A stretch of 64,000 nt of DNA from contig OZ242042.1 of assembly GCA_965204905.1 (NCBI GenBank), positions 2,232,001 to 2,296,000 of the forward strand. The letters are read 5' to 3'. Positions within the stretch are counted from its first letter, which is position 1. Every line of letters starts with the position of its first letter. Source of the stretch: Bin87 sp965204905 (lineage in GTDB: Bacteria; Chloroflexota; Dehalococcoidia; Lucifugimonadales; UBA3495). A model generated the notes under the pieces. It was not told where the DNA came from, did no database searches, and was given only the letters and a program-made list of their open reading frames with translations. This document shows, piece by piece, positions 49,684 through 58,959 of this stretch. The translations under genes were made by a program, and so were the position numbers.

Positions 49684-51097
49684 CGAACTGTTGCAATTGA
49701 CCATTTCCGAGATCGCGCCGATGGTTCAGGCGCGGGAGGTGTCCCCGGTTGATCTCACCGAGGCGGCGCTGGCGGAGGCAGAACGCCGACAACCGACGCT
49801 GAACTCGTTCATTACCATCATGCGCGAGCAGGCGATGGAGCAAGCGGAGCGAGCGGAAGAGGAACTTTCGCGGGGCGAATACCGGGGGCCACTGCACGGC
49901 ATCCCCATCGGCATCAAGGACAACATCGCCACGGGAGGCATCAAGACCACGCTGGGCACCAAGGTGTTGAAAGACCACGTGCCCGACGAGGATGCTGAGG
50001 TGGTGCGACGGTGCAAAGAGGCCGGCGCGGTCATCCTGGGCAAAGAGAACCTGGAGGAATTCGCCGCCGGGGCAACGTCCAACAACCCGCACTACGGAGC
50101 GGTACATAATCCGTGGGGATTGGACCACATACCCGGAGGTTCCAGCGGAGGCGGCGGCGCGAACGTTGCGGCCGGCGTTACGTTTGCGTCGCTGGGAACC
50201 GACCTGGGCGGGTCGGTGCGACTGCCGGGCGCGTTCTGCGGAGTGGTCGGGCTGAAGCAGACGTTTGGCAGGGTGAGCCAGCGCGGTTTGCTGGTAACGA
50301 GCTTCAACGGCGACCACATCGGGCCGATGACGCGGTCGGTGCGGGACAGCGCGCTGGTGCTGCAAGCCATCGCCGGTTACGACCCGCTGGATCCGAGCAC
50401 GGTTCCGGTTCCCGTGGACGACTACGCGCTGGTGATGGAACGCGGGATCCAGGGGTTGACCATGGGGATTCCGTCAAATCACTACTTTGAACTGCTGGAC
50501 CCGGAGGTTGAAGCGGCGGTACGGCGGGCCATCGCCGCGCTGGAAGAGCTGGGAGTCGCCAGCCGAGAGGTGAGTCTCCCCAACATGCAGTACGTGGGCG
50601 CGCTGCGCTTTGCCGCCATGGCGGACAGCGTGGTGACGCACGAGCCGTACATTGCATCCAACCGTGAAGACTACGGCCCGGACACGCTGTACCGGACGCT
50701 GGCCGGGCAGTTCGTGCTGGGGCGAGACTACTCCAAGGCAATGAAGGTGCAGCGCATCATCAAGGAAGAACACGCCCGGGTTTTGCAGGACGTGGACTTC
50801 CTGGTGACGCCGACCACGCCGATGCCGGCGCCGCGCATCGATGCCACTACCATCGAGGTGGACGGCAAGGCTCAAAAAGTGCGCGGGCCAGGTTCCGGGC
50901 ACATTTCCCGCAACACCAGCCCCGAGAACGCGACGGGGTTCCCGGCGATTACGGTGCCCTGCGGGTTCAGCGATTTGGGCCTGCCCATCGGGTTGCAGTT
51001 CATCGGGCGACCGTGGGAAGAGGGCAACCTGTTCAGGATCTCCAATGCCTACGAGGGGGTTTCGCCGAGCCGGGGAGTGTGGCCGGATTTGGGGTAA
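49673..51097 (+). CDS. GatA-type amidase
   Basis: 474 residues, amidase-signature family. The Lys of the Ser-Ser-Lys triad lies in IGIKDNIAT (about residues 77-85), the cis-Ser in GGSSGGGGANVAAG, and the nucleophile Ser in GTDLGGSVRLPGAFCG. It may be the GatA subunit of GatCAB or a broad amidase paired with a GatC-like stabiliser. ATG 49673 is preferred over an upstream ATG that would use an odd Cys-rich prefix. Confidence 0.88.
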   Translation: MPDSELLQLTISEIAPMVQAREVSPVDLTEAALAEAERRQPTLNSFITIMREQAMEQAERAEEELSRGEYRGPLHGIPIGIKDNIATGGIKTTLGTKVLKDHVPDEDAEVVRRCKEAGAVILGKENLEEFAAGATSNNPHYGAVHNPWGLDHIPGGSSGGGGANVAAGVTFASLGTDLGGSVRLPGAFCGVVGLKQTFGRVSQRGLLVTSFNGDHIGPMTRSVRDSALVLQAIAGYDPLDPSTVPVPVDDYALVMERGIQGLTMGIPSNHYFELLDPEVEAAVRRAIAALEELGVASREVSLPNMQYVGALRFAAMADSVVTHEPYIASNREDYGPDTLYRTLAGQFVLGRDYSKAMKVQRIIKEEHARVLQDVDFLVTPTTPMPAPRIDATTIEVDGKAQKVRGPGSGHISRNTSPENATGFPAITVPCGFSDLGLPIGLQFIGRPWEEGNLFRISNAYEGVSPSRGVWPDLG

Positions 51098-51105
51098 CGG
51101 CACTG

Positions 51106-51114
51106 TGGTAAAAT
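51106..51114 (+). promoter_or_regulatory. Extended -10 promoter of the small membrane protein
   Basis: TGGTAAAAT, start near 51121, so the GTG-initiated mRNA would be nearly leaderless. Confidence 0.45.
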
Positions 51115-51123
51115 CAGGCTACG

Positions 51124-51555
51124 GTGTGGCGCGGTATTTTTAACGTAATCAAATCAATACCGCGCCACTTCTGGAACTGGCTGATACAACCGGAAGGCTG
51201 GCAAGTCAGGCACTTTGCGGCCTCGCCATTCGGGGCCTCGCTGATGACTTGGTTCTGGACGGGCCAGTTGCAGTTTTGGCAGCACTGGGACACGGTGGCG
51301 AATATGGCCAGCCTGGGTGCCATTTCCTACGGCGTAATTGCGGTGTTGGCAGAAGGGGGATTTAGAGTGTTTTACACATTGTCGCAAATCGGCAAAGACC
51401 GGGAAAAACGGCGGCAGGAATTGGAAGACATGAAGGCCGCCGCAGAAGCGGACGGGGTCGCCGCAGAACGGAAGCGGTGGCAGCAGTGGAACGAAGCCCG
51501 GATCCAAGCCGCCGACGAGGGCCGCGAATTCAACGAACCCCCGCCGGGCAGTTAG
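51124..51555 (+). CDS. Small membrane protein with charged coiled-coil tail
   Basis: 143 residues from GTG. One or two hydrophobic segments (about 38-55 and 60-82, LGAISYGVIAVLAEGGFRVF) are followed by a charged, probably coiled-coil tail (KDREKRRQELEDMKAAAEAD). The N-terminus has an amphipathic WNWLIQPEGW stretch. Not recognised; probably a membrane-associated adaptor. It is transcribed apart from the amidase gene by a short gap, likely from its own promoter. Confidence 0.62.
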   Translation: MWRGIFNVIKSIPRHFWNWLIQPEGWQVRHFAASPFGASLMTWFWTGQLQFWQHWDTVANMASLGAISYGVIAVLAEGGFRVFYTLSQIGKDREKRRQELEDMKAAAEADGVAAERKRWQQWNEARIQAADEGREFNEPPPGS

Positions 51556-51569
51556 CCTGCTTGCGGTGG

Positions 51570-53141
51570 TCAGCCGGCGGCGACCCAGTCGGCGACGCGT
51601 TCGGCGACCATGATGACGGTGGGGTGGATGCCGCCGGAGCGGGGGACGCGAGGCATGACCGCGGCGTCCACGACCCACAAACCTTCCACGCCGCGTACGC
51701 GGCAGTTCTGGTCAGTTACGGCCATGGGATCCGAGTCGGGCCCCATGCGGCAGGTGCCGGAGACGTGGCGGGCGGTGCCGACGGTTTCACGCGCCCATTT
51801 GTCCAGGGCATCGTCGTTGTTCAATATCTCGTCCGGCGGGTTGATGCGGAAATCGCACACATCCTTGAAGGCGTCGGAATCCAGCATTCGGGCGCCGAAA
51901 CGGATGCCCTCACGGATGCGCCTGGCGTCGTTGGGATGCTGTAGATAGCGATAGTTGAACTCCGGCTGCAAGTCGGGGTCGGATGATTGGAGCCGCACGA
52001 ATCCCGAACCGTCCGGCAGGCCCAGGGTGCAGGAGATGCGGGCCGCGCGGTCGGCCGGCACGTCCCCGGTGTTGTAGCGGGTGCGGACGCCGGCCACCTT
52101 TTCCTCGCGTTCGTCCACCACTGTGCTACTCCGCAGCACCATGTCGTTGGTGTAGCCGGCGCTGCCGCTGTAATGGAGTCCAAAGTGCGGAGCGTCCAGA
52201 TCGCCGGTTAGAGTCTTGCCGTCCTTAACCTTGTAGGTCACGTGGACGCTGAGGTGATTCCAGAGTCCCTGGCCAACGCCGGGGCTGTCGTGGATGACGG
52301 GGATTCCGACTTCACGGAGGTGGTCCTGCGGCCCGACGCCGGAGAGCATGAGCAACTGCGGGGAACGGAGAGCGCCGCTGCAAAGCACCACGCGCTCGGC
52401 CTCGACGGTGAAGGTTTCGCCGCCGCTTTCAGCCTCAACACCGATGGCTTTCTGACCATCGAACAAGACGCGGCGCACGTACACGTTGCCGCGCACGGTC
52501 AGGTTGAGGCGGTGGCGCATTGGGTTGAGGTGGGTCATGGCGGCAGACATGCGGATACCGCCCAGGTTGTTGGTGGGAGACACGCCGACGCCCGTGGGGT
52601 TGGGGCCGTTGGTGTCCTCGACTGCGCCGTAGCCCTCGGCGAGGCAGGCGTCATAAAAGGCTTTCTGGATATCGGCCCAGGTACCCGACCGCCGGCGACG
52701 CACCGGCATGGGGCCGTCGGTGCCGTGATAGTCGTCCTGGATGTCCATGTCGTTTTCCATCTTGCGATAGAACGGCAGGACTTTGTCATACGACCATTCG
52801 TCGTTGCCCATGGCGGCCCAGTTGTCAAAGTCTTCGGGGAACCCGCGCTGCATGGCCTGGCCGTTGATTGAGGAGCCGCCGCCGATGACCTTGCCCTGGG
52901 CAACATGAATCTCGCCCTGCTCCTCGGTGATAGTGCCGCGCAAAGCCCAGTTGTGTATCGAGTCCTGGGCCTCAGCATAGCGGGTGCCGCCGAACTTGAT
53001 GTCATCCGGCAGCACGGTTGGATCAGGATAGTCGTTGCCCGCCTCCAGAAGCAGCACAGAGGTGTTGGGGTCTTCCGCCAAACGAGCGGTGAGGGTGGAG
53101 CCGGCGGCGCCGCCACCGACAACGATAACGTCGTACTTCAT
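51570..53141 (-). CDS. GMC family oxidoreductase
   Basis: FAD-dependent choline/glucose-type dehydrogenase, 523 residues. FAD-binding motif VGGGAAGSTLTARLAED (about residues 7-23), GKVIGGGSSINGQAMQRG near residue 85, and catalytic His in TARHVSGTCRMG. Probably oxidises an alcohol; donor unknown. The next gene upstream is an Gfo/Idh dehydrogenase 60 bases away, in the same direction. Confidence 0.92.
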   Translation of the reverse strand: MKYDVIVVGGGAAGSTLTARLAEDPNTSVLLLEAGNDYPDPTVLPDDIKFGGTRYAEAQDSIHNWALRGTITEEQGEIHVAQGKVIGGGSSINGQAMQRGFPEDFDNWAAMGNDEWSYDKVLPFYRKMENDMDIQDDYHGTDGPMPVRRRRSGTWADIQKAFYDACLAEGYGAVEDTNGPNPTGVGVSPTNNLGGIRMSAAMTHLNPMRHRLNLTVRGNVYVRRVLFDGQKAIGVEAESGGETFTVEAERVVLCSGALRSPQLLMLSGVGPQDHLREVGIPVIHDSPGVGQGLWNHLSVHVTYKVKDGKTLTGDLDAPHFGLHYSGSAGYTNDMVLRSSTVVDEREEKVAGVRTRYNTGDVPADRAARISCTLGLPDGSGFVRLQSSDPDLQPEFNYRYLQHPNDARRIREGIRFGARMLDSDAFKDVCDFRINPPDEILNNDDALDKWARETVGTARHVSGTCRMGPDSDPMAVTDQNCRVRGVEGLWVVDAAVMPRVPRSGGIHPTVIMVAERVADWVAAG

Positions 53142-53201
53142 AGGTACTCCTTGAACCGGTGCGTAGTTGTAGGCAATGATTCTACAATAAAAGTAACCGG
53201 G

Positions 53202-54206
53202 TTAGCCGAGGATCACGGGCTGACCGGATTGCATTGACTCGTAGGCCGCGAGAACCAGGGACAGGTCGGCAGCACCTGCCGCGCCGCTCATGGACGGCTG
53301 ACGGCCTTCCCGAATGCTGCTGTGGAACTCGCGTACCATGGGAACGAACCCGCCCGGGTGGTTGTCCAGGTCAACGAGCGTCTCGGAGTCCGCGTCCACG
53401 ACCTTCAGCTGCGGCTGGCCCCGCTCAAAATGCAGCGATGCGGTCGTACCGGAGATCGATACCCAGGAATGGGGTCTGATTGGGGCGATACACCAGGAAT
53501 GATTGATTATGCCAACCACGCCATCGTCGGATTGGGTCATCACCACTATGCCGTCCTCCGCCTCAAGTCCGGGCTGGGCCGACGGGACTTCATGGGCATA
53601 GATCCGGCTGGGGCGGCCGGCCAGGTACGACAACGCGCTGACCTTGTGGATGCCGCCGTCAATGAGCACGCCGCCGCCGTTGAATGCGGCGTTGGTGCGC
53701 CAGCCGATGGGCTGGAAAGGGTACTGTTCCTGGAGTTGTATCAGGCGGAGTTGGCCGAGCCGACCCGTGTCCACCAGACGCTTGGTTTCCAACATTGCAG
53801 GGTGAAAACGCCAGTTTTCGGCGACCATCAGGGTGATGCCGGCCGAATGAGCCAGTCGGATCATGGCCTGGGCGTCGTCCAGCGTGGCGGCGATGGGCTT
53901 TTCGACGAGGGCGTGCTTTCCCGCATTGGCGGCGAGGGCGACGTGTTCCAGGTGCAGATGATGGGGCGTGCAGACGTACACGGCGTCAATCCGGGGGTCG
54001 GCGACAGCGGTCGCGTAGTCGCCGAAAGCGTCCAGGCCGTTGAAGCGGGCCGCGTAATCCCGCGCCTTGCTCAAATCACGGCTGGCGAAATACAAGTCGA
54101 TCTCGCCGCTCAGCTCAGCGATGGAGCGGGCGAACGTGGCTGCGAAGTCGCCACAACCAAGAACACAGAGGCCGAGGGGCAAGGTGGCACCGTCCGAAAT
54201 AGTCAT
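53202..54206 (-). CDS. Gfo/Idh/MocA family oxidoreductase
   Basis: 334 residues, NAD(P)-dependent sugar/inositol dehydrogenase family. The nucleotide-binding motif is VLGCGDFAATFA (about residues 13-24), the catalytic EKPIAATLDDA with the Lys of the EKP motif, and GGGVLIDGGIHKV. Likely acts on a sugar or cyclitol. The ATG at 54206 overlaps the TCCGCC palindrome (54206-54220), so the repeat touches the ribosome site. Confidence 0.9.
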   Translation of the reverse strand: MTISDGATLPLGLCVLGCGDFAATFARSIAELSGEIDLYFASRDLSKARDYAARFNGLDAFGDYATAVADPRIDAVYVCTPHHLHLEHVALAANAGKHALVEKPIAATLDDAQAMIRLAHSAGITLMVAENWRFHPAMLETKRLVDTGRLGQLRLIQLQEQYPFQPIGWRTNAAFNGGGVLIDGGIHKVSALSYLAGRPSRIYAHEVPSAQPGLEAEDGIVVMTQSDDGVVGIINHSWCIAPIRPHSWVSISGTTASLHFERGQPQLKVVDADSETLVDLDNHPGGFVPMVREFHSSIREGRQPSMSGAAGAADLSLVLAAYESMQSGQPVILG

Positions 54207-54220
54207 CCGCCAGAGGCGGA
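54206..54220. repeat. TCCGCC-AGA-GGCGGA hairpin repeat, copy
   Basis: Same sequence as 48963. It spans the initiation region of the Gfo/Idh gene. Confidence 0.7.
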
Positions 54221-54289
54221 AGGATTCACGGGATTATTGGATTATCAGTATTGGCCGTTATTTTGGCAACAAGGGAATGGCGATGCGGT

Positions 54290-54317
54290 TGAATGGCCGG
54301 TTTGGGGTTTCTATAAT
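54290..54317 (+). promoter_or_regulatory. Promoter of the SDR gene
   Basis: TTGAAT (54290-54295), 16 bp, TATAAT (54312-54317). Confidence 0.6.
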
Positions 54318-54351
54318 CGCGGACACGTAGAGTCGATTAAGGAGTTTGAAC

Positions 54352-55143
54352 ATGGCCCGGTTGGATGGAAAGGTTGCTCTGATCACGGGGGCTACGGGCG
54401 GCATTGGCCGGGCGGCGGCGCAGCTGTTTGCCGACGAGGGCGCGCGCGTGGCGCTGGTGGACCTGGACGAGTCCGCGCTGCAAGAAGTGGTTGGGTCCAT
54501 AGGCCAGGACAAGGCCAGCTACGCGGTGGCGGATGTTACCGACCCCGTTGAGAGTCAGGCGTATGTCAGCGCAGCGGCGGAACGCTGGGGCGGCATTGAC
54601 GTGTACCTGGCGAACGCGGGAATTGAGGGGCAGCTAGCTTCCATACCGGAATACCCCATCGACGTGTTCGACCGGGTGATGGCCGTGAACGTGCGCGGGG
54701 TCTGGCTCGGCATCAAGTACGTAGTGCCGGTGATGCGAGAACGCGGCGGTGGCAGCATCGTCATTACGTCGTCCACCGCCGGGATCGGCGCCGGGCCGGA
54801 CATGTCGGCTTACACCACCAGCAAGCACGCGGTAATCGGGCTGATGCGCACGGCGGCCATGGAAGGAGCATCGCAGGGCATACGGGTCAATACGGTGAAT
54901 CCGGCGCCGATTGAAACGCGGATGATGCGGTCGATTGAGGAGCAGCGGGTGGCGGCCGCGGACGATGCGAACGTAACCGTCGAGCAGACCTATCGAGCGG
55001 CGTCGGTGCGCATCCCGTTGGGTCGCTACGGGAATCCCGAGGAGGTGGCGCGGCTGATGCTGTTCCTAGCGAGCGACGACAGCAGTTTCTGCACCGGGGG
55101 CGTGTATATGGTGGATGGTGGGAGGTCGGCTGGCAACAGGTAG
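54352..55143 (+). CDS. Short-chain dehydrogenase/reductase (SDR)
   Basis: 263 residues. NAD(P) motif ITGATGGIGRAAAQ (about 11-24), NAG in LANAGIEG, Ser in VITSSTAG and Tyr-x3-Lys in AYTTSKHAV. ATG 54352 follows AAGGAG by seven bases. The C-terminal IPLGRYGNPEEVARLMLFLAS is typical. The substrate is unknown. It faces the Gfo/Idh gene head to head from its own promoter. Confidence 0.88.
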   Translation: MARLDGKVALITGATGGIGRAAAQLFADEGARVALVDLDESALQEVVGSIGQDKASYAVADVTDPVESQAYVSAAAERWGGIDVYLANAGIEGQLASIPEYPIDVFDRVMAVNVRGVWLGIKYVVPVMRERGGGSIVITSSTAGIGAGPDMSAYTTSKHAVIGLMRTAAMEGASQGIRVNTVNPAPIETRMMRSIEEQRVAAADDANVTVEQTYRAASVRIPLGRYGNPEEVARLMLFLASDDSSFCTGGVYMVDGGRSAGNR

Positions 55144-55168
55144 CACGATCGTAACTGATTCAGGATTC

Positions 55169-55198
55169 TCTGGATTCCCGCTTTCGCGGGAATGACGG
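55169..55198. repeat. Dispersed repeat family R1, copy
   Basis: TCTGGATTCCCGCTTTCGCGGGAATGACGG, nearly identical to 49318. It lies between two converging genes. Confidence 0.85.
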
Positions 55199-55232
55199 AG
55201 AAGGTGGGAAGGCGGTGAAACGTCAACACGCC

Positions 55233-56468
55233 CTAGCAGCAGCTAGCGAGGCCGGGCACGCGGGGAATGGCGCGGTCGCGCACCAGCAGAGTGGCGGCGG
55301 TGGCTACTATCGACAGGGCCAGCAACAGCATGAACGCGCGGTCGTAACTGCCCCAGACATCGAACGCCAGCGCGCCGACCAGCGCGCCCAGGCCGCCGCT
55401 GACCTGGTGAACGCCCGATATGGTGCCGCTGATCCTGCCCATGCGCTCCCGCCCGAAGATGTTGCCGGAGAACATCACCGTCAGCGGGGCGGTCATCAGG
55501 AACGTGAAACCGTAGAGCAGGGCGAACACAATCACCGACGCATGAGACTGGGACAGCAAAATCAACGCGAATATGCCGATCCGCATCACGAAACACAACA
55601 GCGTCGGCCGGCCCGGCCCCATGAGATCGGCGAGGTATCCCGAGGCCAGGACTCCCAACAGGCCCATCACTCCCATGAGGGCCAGCAGGTTGCCGGCGAT
55701 CAACGTGCCTAACCCAACGTCCTGGGCGAAAGCAACCACATGGGTCGCCACCAGAAAGTCCTGGAACCCGCAGATGGCATAGATTCCGACCAACAGCCAC
55801 AGCTGGCCCGATGTCAGCAGGGGCGCCTGGACGATGGCATCGGGCGGCGCTGCCATCGGGTCGCCGGAAGGAGCGTTAGCCCGGTCGGGGCGGGATGCCG
55901 GAGCGGATCTGACGGCGGCCAGCACGACGGGGGCGAGAATGAGCAGGTTGGCGAGACCCAACCCGCCGTAGGACCAGCGCCAGCCGAATCGCACCAACGA
56001 CTGGGCCAATGAGCCTACGATGACCAACTGGCCGATGGCGTTGCCCGACACCGCCACGCTGTTAGCCAGGCCCCGGCGGTCGGGGAACCAGCGGACGGTC
56101 ATCACACTTACCACGGGGTTGGAGATTCCCGCGTTGCCCAGCGCGAAGATCAGGCCATACACGACAAACAGTTGCCAGGGAGCGGAGACCACACTCATCA
56201 GGCCGATGCCCACCGCTCCGATGGCTGCGCCCGTTCCCATAATCCAGCGGAGGTCGTAGCGGTCCGCCAACCTGCCGACGAACGGCATGGCCAACGCGGA
56301 GACCATCATGTACGCGGTGGCGCCCAGCGAAAGAGTGGAACGAGTCCAATCGAGGTCATCCACCATGGGTTTCAGCATCAACCCCAGGGCGGAGCGGGAC
56401 CCGCCGTTGAAGAAAAGAACCGTGAACCCAATCGCCAGGATAATCCAGCGATAATCCAGACGCCGCAT
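55233..56468 (-). CDS. MFS transporter
   Basis: 411 residues with about 12 membrane spans, a major facilitator of the monocarboxylate/oxalate-antiporter kind. The N-terminal WTRSTLSLGATAYMMVSALAMPFVGRLADRYD loop with the GRLADRYD motif, and a duplicate in the second half, are visible. A stretch of about 20 hydrophilic residues (PASRPDRANAPSGDPMAAPP) forms the central loop. Its cargo could be an organic acid from nearby catabolism, which is inference. Confidence 0.9.
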   Translation of the reverse strand: MRRLDYRWIILAIGFTVLFFNGGSRSALGLMLKPMVDDLDWTRSTLSLGATAYMMVSALAMPFVGRLADRYDLRWIMGTGAAIGAVGIGLMSVVSAPWQLFVVYGLIFALGNAGISNPVVSVMTVRWFPDRRGLANSVAVSGNAIGQLVIVGSLAQSLVRFGWRWSYGGLGLANLLILAPVVLAAVRSAPASRPDRANAPSGDPMAAPPDAIVQAPLLTSGQLWLLVGIYAICGFQDFLVATHVVAFAQDVGLGTLIAGNLLALMGVMGLLGVLASGYLADLMGPGRPTLLCFVMRIGIFALILLSQSHASVIVFALLYGFTFLMTAPLTVMFSGNIFGRERMGRISGTISGVHQVSGGLGALVGALAFDVWGSYDRAFMLLLALSIVATAATLLVRDRAIPRVPGLASCC

Positions 56469-56594
56469 CAGAACACCGTCAACTCAGGCTGGTTCACCGT
56501 AGCACCGAGCTTTGGGGCAGGTCAATGTGCGACCACCGCCGATAAGCGCACGGCGTTTCACCTGAGGGAAAGGGGATGCAATTCTGTTCAGCCT

Positions 56595-57740
56595 CTACCA
56601 GAGTTCGGTAGAGGCAAGTCGGGCTCCTTCAACCATTGAGGCAAGCTTGGCCCAGGCGATGTTGGTTTCGACCTTGCGGCCCCACGCGGACGTGCCGAAG
56701 CCGCAATCGCTGCCGGCGATGACGTTTTCCCGGCCCACGGTATTCGCGTAATGCAGGATCCGTTGGGCAATCAGCTCGGGATGCTCGATGAAGTTAGTGG
56801 TGGTGTCCAGGACGCCGGGTATCAGCACCTTGCCCTCCGGTAAGCGGACGTCCTGCCACACTTTCCACTCGTGGCCGTGCCGGGGGTTGGCGCCTTCGAT
56901 GGACAGGCCCAAAGGGCGGGCACGGAGCACCAGGTCCACGATCTCACGGAGGGGAACGTCGTGATGGTGTGGGCCTTCGGTATTGCCCCAACAAACGTGC
57001 AACCGCATACGCTCCGGGTCGACGTCCTTGAGGGCGTAGTTGATGACCTCAACGTGCAGTTCCACGATTTTCTTGAACTCATCCACCGACAGGTGTGAGA
57101 ACTGGGAAACGCGCGTCATTGCCAGGTCGGGGCAATCGATTTGGAGCAGGAGGCCGGCGCCGGCGATGGCGTTGTATTCGTCCTTCATCACGTCGGCCAG
57201 GGCGTACAGGTATGCTTCCTCGGTGGCGTAGTGCTCGTTGGGCAGGAAATTGGCGATGACACCCGGAGAAGCGGCGGTCATAAAGACTTCCTCCACCTCC
57301 GCGTGGTCTGCTGCGTCCCGCAGGTTTTGGATGTCGCGCTCGACGGCCGGCCAATCTTTCCAGGCGATGGGGCCGGTGCAGGCGGGCTGGGGCATGTTGC
57401 GGGACGAAAGGTGCGTCTGCGCGGCGGCGAAGTCGGGGAAATCCGCGTCGTCCAGACGAGTGTGGGAACGCACCAGACGCTCGCCATCGAAGCCGGTCAG
57501 TCGCTCCTTGACGTAGGTGGCGTATTGCGAACGGCCCTGCTCGCCATCGTTGACCACGTCGATGCCAGTGCCTTGCTGTCGAGTAACGATTTGACCCACG
57601 GCGTCGTGAACGCTGGCAAGGAACTGCATTTCATCAAAATCACGCTGGTCCTCGCGTTGCCGGAGCAGTTCCTGTAGCTCAGGGGGCCGCGGCAGGCTGC
57701 CGGTGTGGGTGGTAAGAATCCTGGATGTGCTGCGCTTCAT
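56595..57740 (-). CDS. Cobalamin-independent methionine synthase-like (MetE/UroD fold) protein
   Basis: 381 residues, resembling the C-terminal catalytic half of MetE. An N-terminal TTHTGSLPRP motif, VCWGNTEGPHHHDVP and AGSDCGFGTS supply zinc and substrate residues. At this length it is a single-domain form as in some archaeal and Chloroflexota enzymes, perhaps acting on a different methyl acceptor. ATG 57740 follows AGGAGG by four bases. A hairpin (CCTCTACC/GGTAGAGG, 56592-56614) overlaps the stop codon. Confidence 0.85.
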   Translation of the reverse strand: MKRSTSRILTTHTGSLPRPPELQELLRQREDQRDFDEMQFLASVHDAVGQIVTRQQGTGIDVVNDGEQGRSQYATYVKERLTGFDGERLVRSHTRLDDADFPDFAAAQTHLSSRNMPQPACTGPIAWKDWPAVERDIQNLRDAADHAEVEEVFMTAASPGVIANFLPNEHYATEEAYLYALADVMKDEYNAIAGAGLLLQIDCPDLAMTRVSQFSHLSVDEFKKIVELHVEVINYALKDVDPERMRLHVCWGNTEGPHHHDVPLREIVDLVLRARPLGLSIEGANPRHGHEWKVWQDVRLPEGKVLIPGVLDTTTNFIEHPELIAQRILHYANTVGRENVIAGSDCGFGTSAWGRKVETNIAWAKLASMVEGARLASTELW

Positions 57741-57748
57741 AAACCCTC

Positions 57749-58948
57749 CTACGGCAGAGGCGTGACGCACCGGCCGGGGTCTGACTCCGCGAGCACATGG
57801 GGGCGGTGGCCGGTGTGCAGGTAGTCTGCGATCAGCTTGCCGGCCATGGGGCCGCGTCCAAAACCCGAGGAGGCCAGTCCTGTAACAATGTACAGGTTCT
57901 CCCGCTGGGCTATTTTACCGATGATGGGTTTGCCGTCCAGAGAGAAGGGCATGAGCCCTGACCACGCGCGACTGATTGAAGCTCCGCGCAAGAAAGGCAG
58001 GATCTCGGCCGTGTGCGCGAAATTGGTCTCGACACCGCCGGCGTCCACCGTTGGATCGTATCCGACCAACTGGCGGTCGCCGCCAAAGATGACCTCGCCG
58101 TCGCGGGTCTGCCGGCCATAAAGATGCCGGGTAACGCGGTGATCCCCGAGGTGAGTCAACTCCGGGGGCGTTCCCGGTCCGGCGCCGGGATTCCCGCTCC
58201 ACCAAGCGTAAGATTCCGCGCCGGATATACCATGAAAAACCCGAGGCGGCAGAGGCTCCGTGGCCCACATCTGGCCTCGCACCGGAACCACCGGGATATT
58301 GACGCCCAGCATTCTCCCCAGCGGCCCGCACCACGCGCCCGCCGCCAGCAGCAGATGCCGGGCCTGAAACGTCTCTTGAGTACAGACGACGTGGTGATCG
58401 CCGTCGGCAGCTTGCGTGATGTCGATAACTTCCCGGTCAGTGAGGATCGCGGCGCCCTGATCGCTGGCCGCGTCCGCAAAGGCGCGGGTGGCTTTCACCG
58501 GATCTGCCTGGCCTCGCAACGGGAAATACATGGCGCCTTTCAGGGCGGGACTCAACTCCGGTTCGATGGCGCGGGCTTCGTTCACCGTCAGCAGTTCGGC
58601 CACATACCCGCGAGACTTGAGGGACAGCACGCGGTCCCTGGCAAATTCGTACTGCTCTTGAGTCTGTATAGCCTGAAGCCCGCCCGATGCCCGAAACTCG
58701 ATGTCATAACCGAGTTCGAGTTGCAAGCGTTTGAAAATCTGGAGGCTTCCCATGGTCAGATGAGATTCCAGATCGGGAACGTTGCCCCAACCCAGCGCGC
58801 CGATACCGCCGGCGTTCGCCCCGGACGCCTCCGACGCGATTGCGCCTCGCTCAAGCAGGATCACGCTGCGTCCATGCTCTGCCAGATGGAACGCGGCGGA
58901 AGTTCCGGCAATCCCGCCGCCGATGATGATGACGTCCGCACTGTCCAT
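57749..58948 (-). CDS. FAD-dependent amine/amino-acid oxidoreductase (DAO family)
   Basis: 399 residues. FAD-binding IIGGGIAGTSAAFHLAEHG (about 7-25) and the DAO-type terminal segment GKPIIGKIAQRENLYIVTG. It probably oxidises an amine, glycine or sarcosine-like substrate. It lies eight bases before the MetE-like gene in the same direction, so methyl- or amine-related C1 metabolism is a reasonable guess. Confidence 0.88.
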   Translation of the reverse strand: MDSADVIIIGGGIAGTSAAFHLAEHGRSVILLERGAIASEASGANAGGIGALGWGNVPDLESHLTMGSLQIFKRLQLELGYDIEFRASGGLQAIQTQEQYEFARDRVLSLKSRGYVAELLTVNEARAIEPELSPALKGAMYFPLRGQADPVKATRAFADAASDQGAAILTDREVIDITQAADGDHHVVCTQETFQARHLLLAAGAWCGPLGRMLGVNIPVVPVRGQMWATEPLPPRVFHGISGAESYAWWSGNPGAGPGTPPELTHLGDHRVTRHLYGRQTRDGEVIFGGDRQLVGYDPTVDAGGVETNFAHTAEILPFLRGASISRAWSGLMPFSLDGKPIIGKIAQRENLYIVTGLASSGFGRGPMAGKLIADYLHTGHRPHVLAESDPGRCVTPLP

Positions 58949-58959
58949 AGAGAACTCCG

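Noticed and set aside
18774..55198. CRISPR array
   Set aside because: The repeats are scattered, imperfect hairpins separated by kilobases, not regularly spaced; no Cas-like protein is in the window.
56592..56614. Hairpin CCTCTACC/GGTAGAGG as a terminator of the MetE-like gene
   Set aside because: It overlaps the stop codon and lacks a U-run on the coding strand, so it is mentioned only as a structure.
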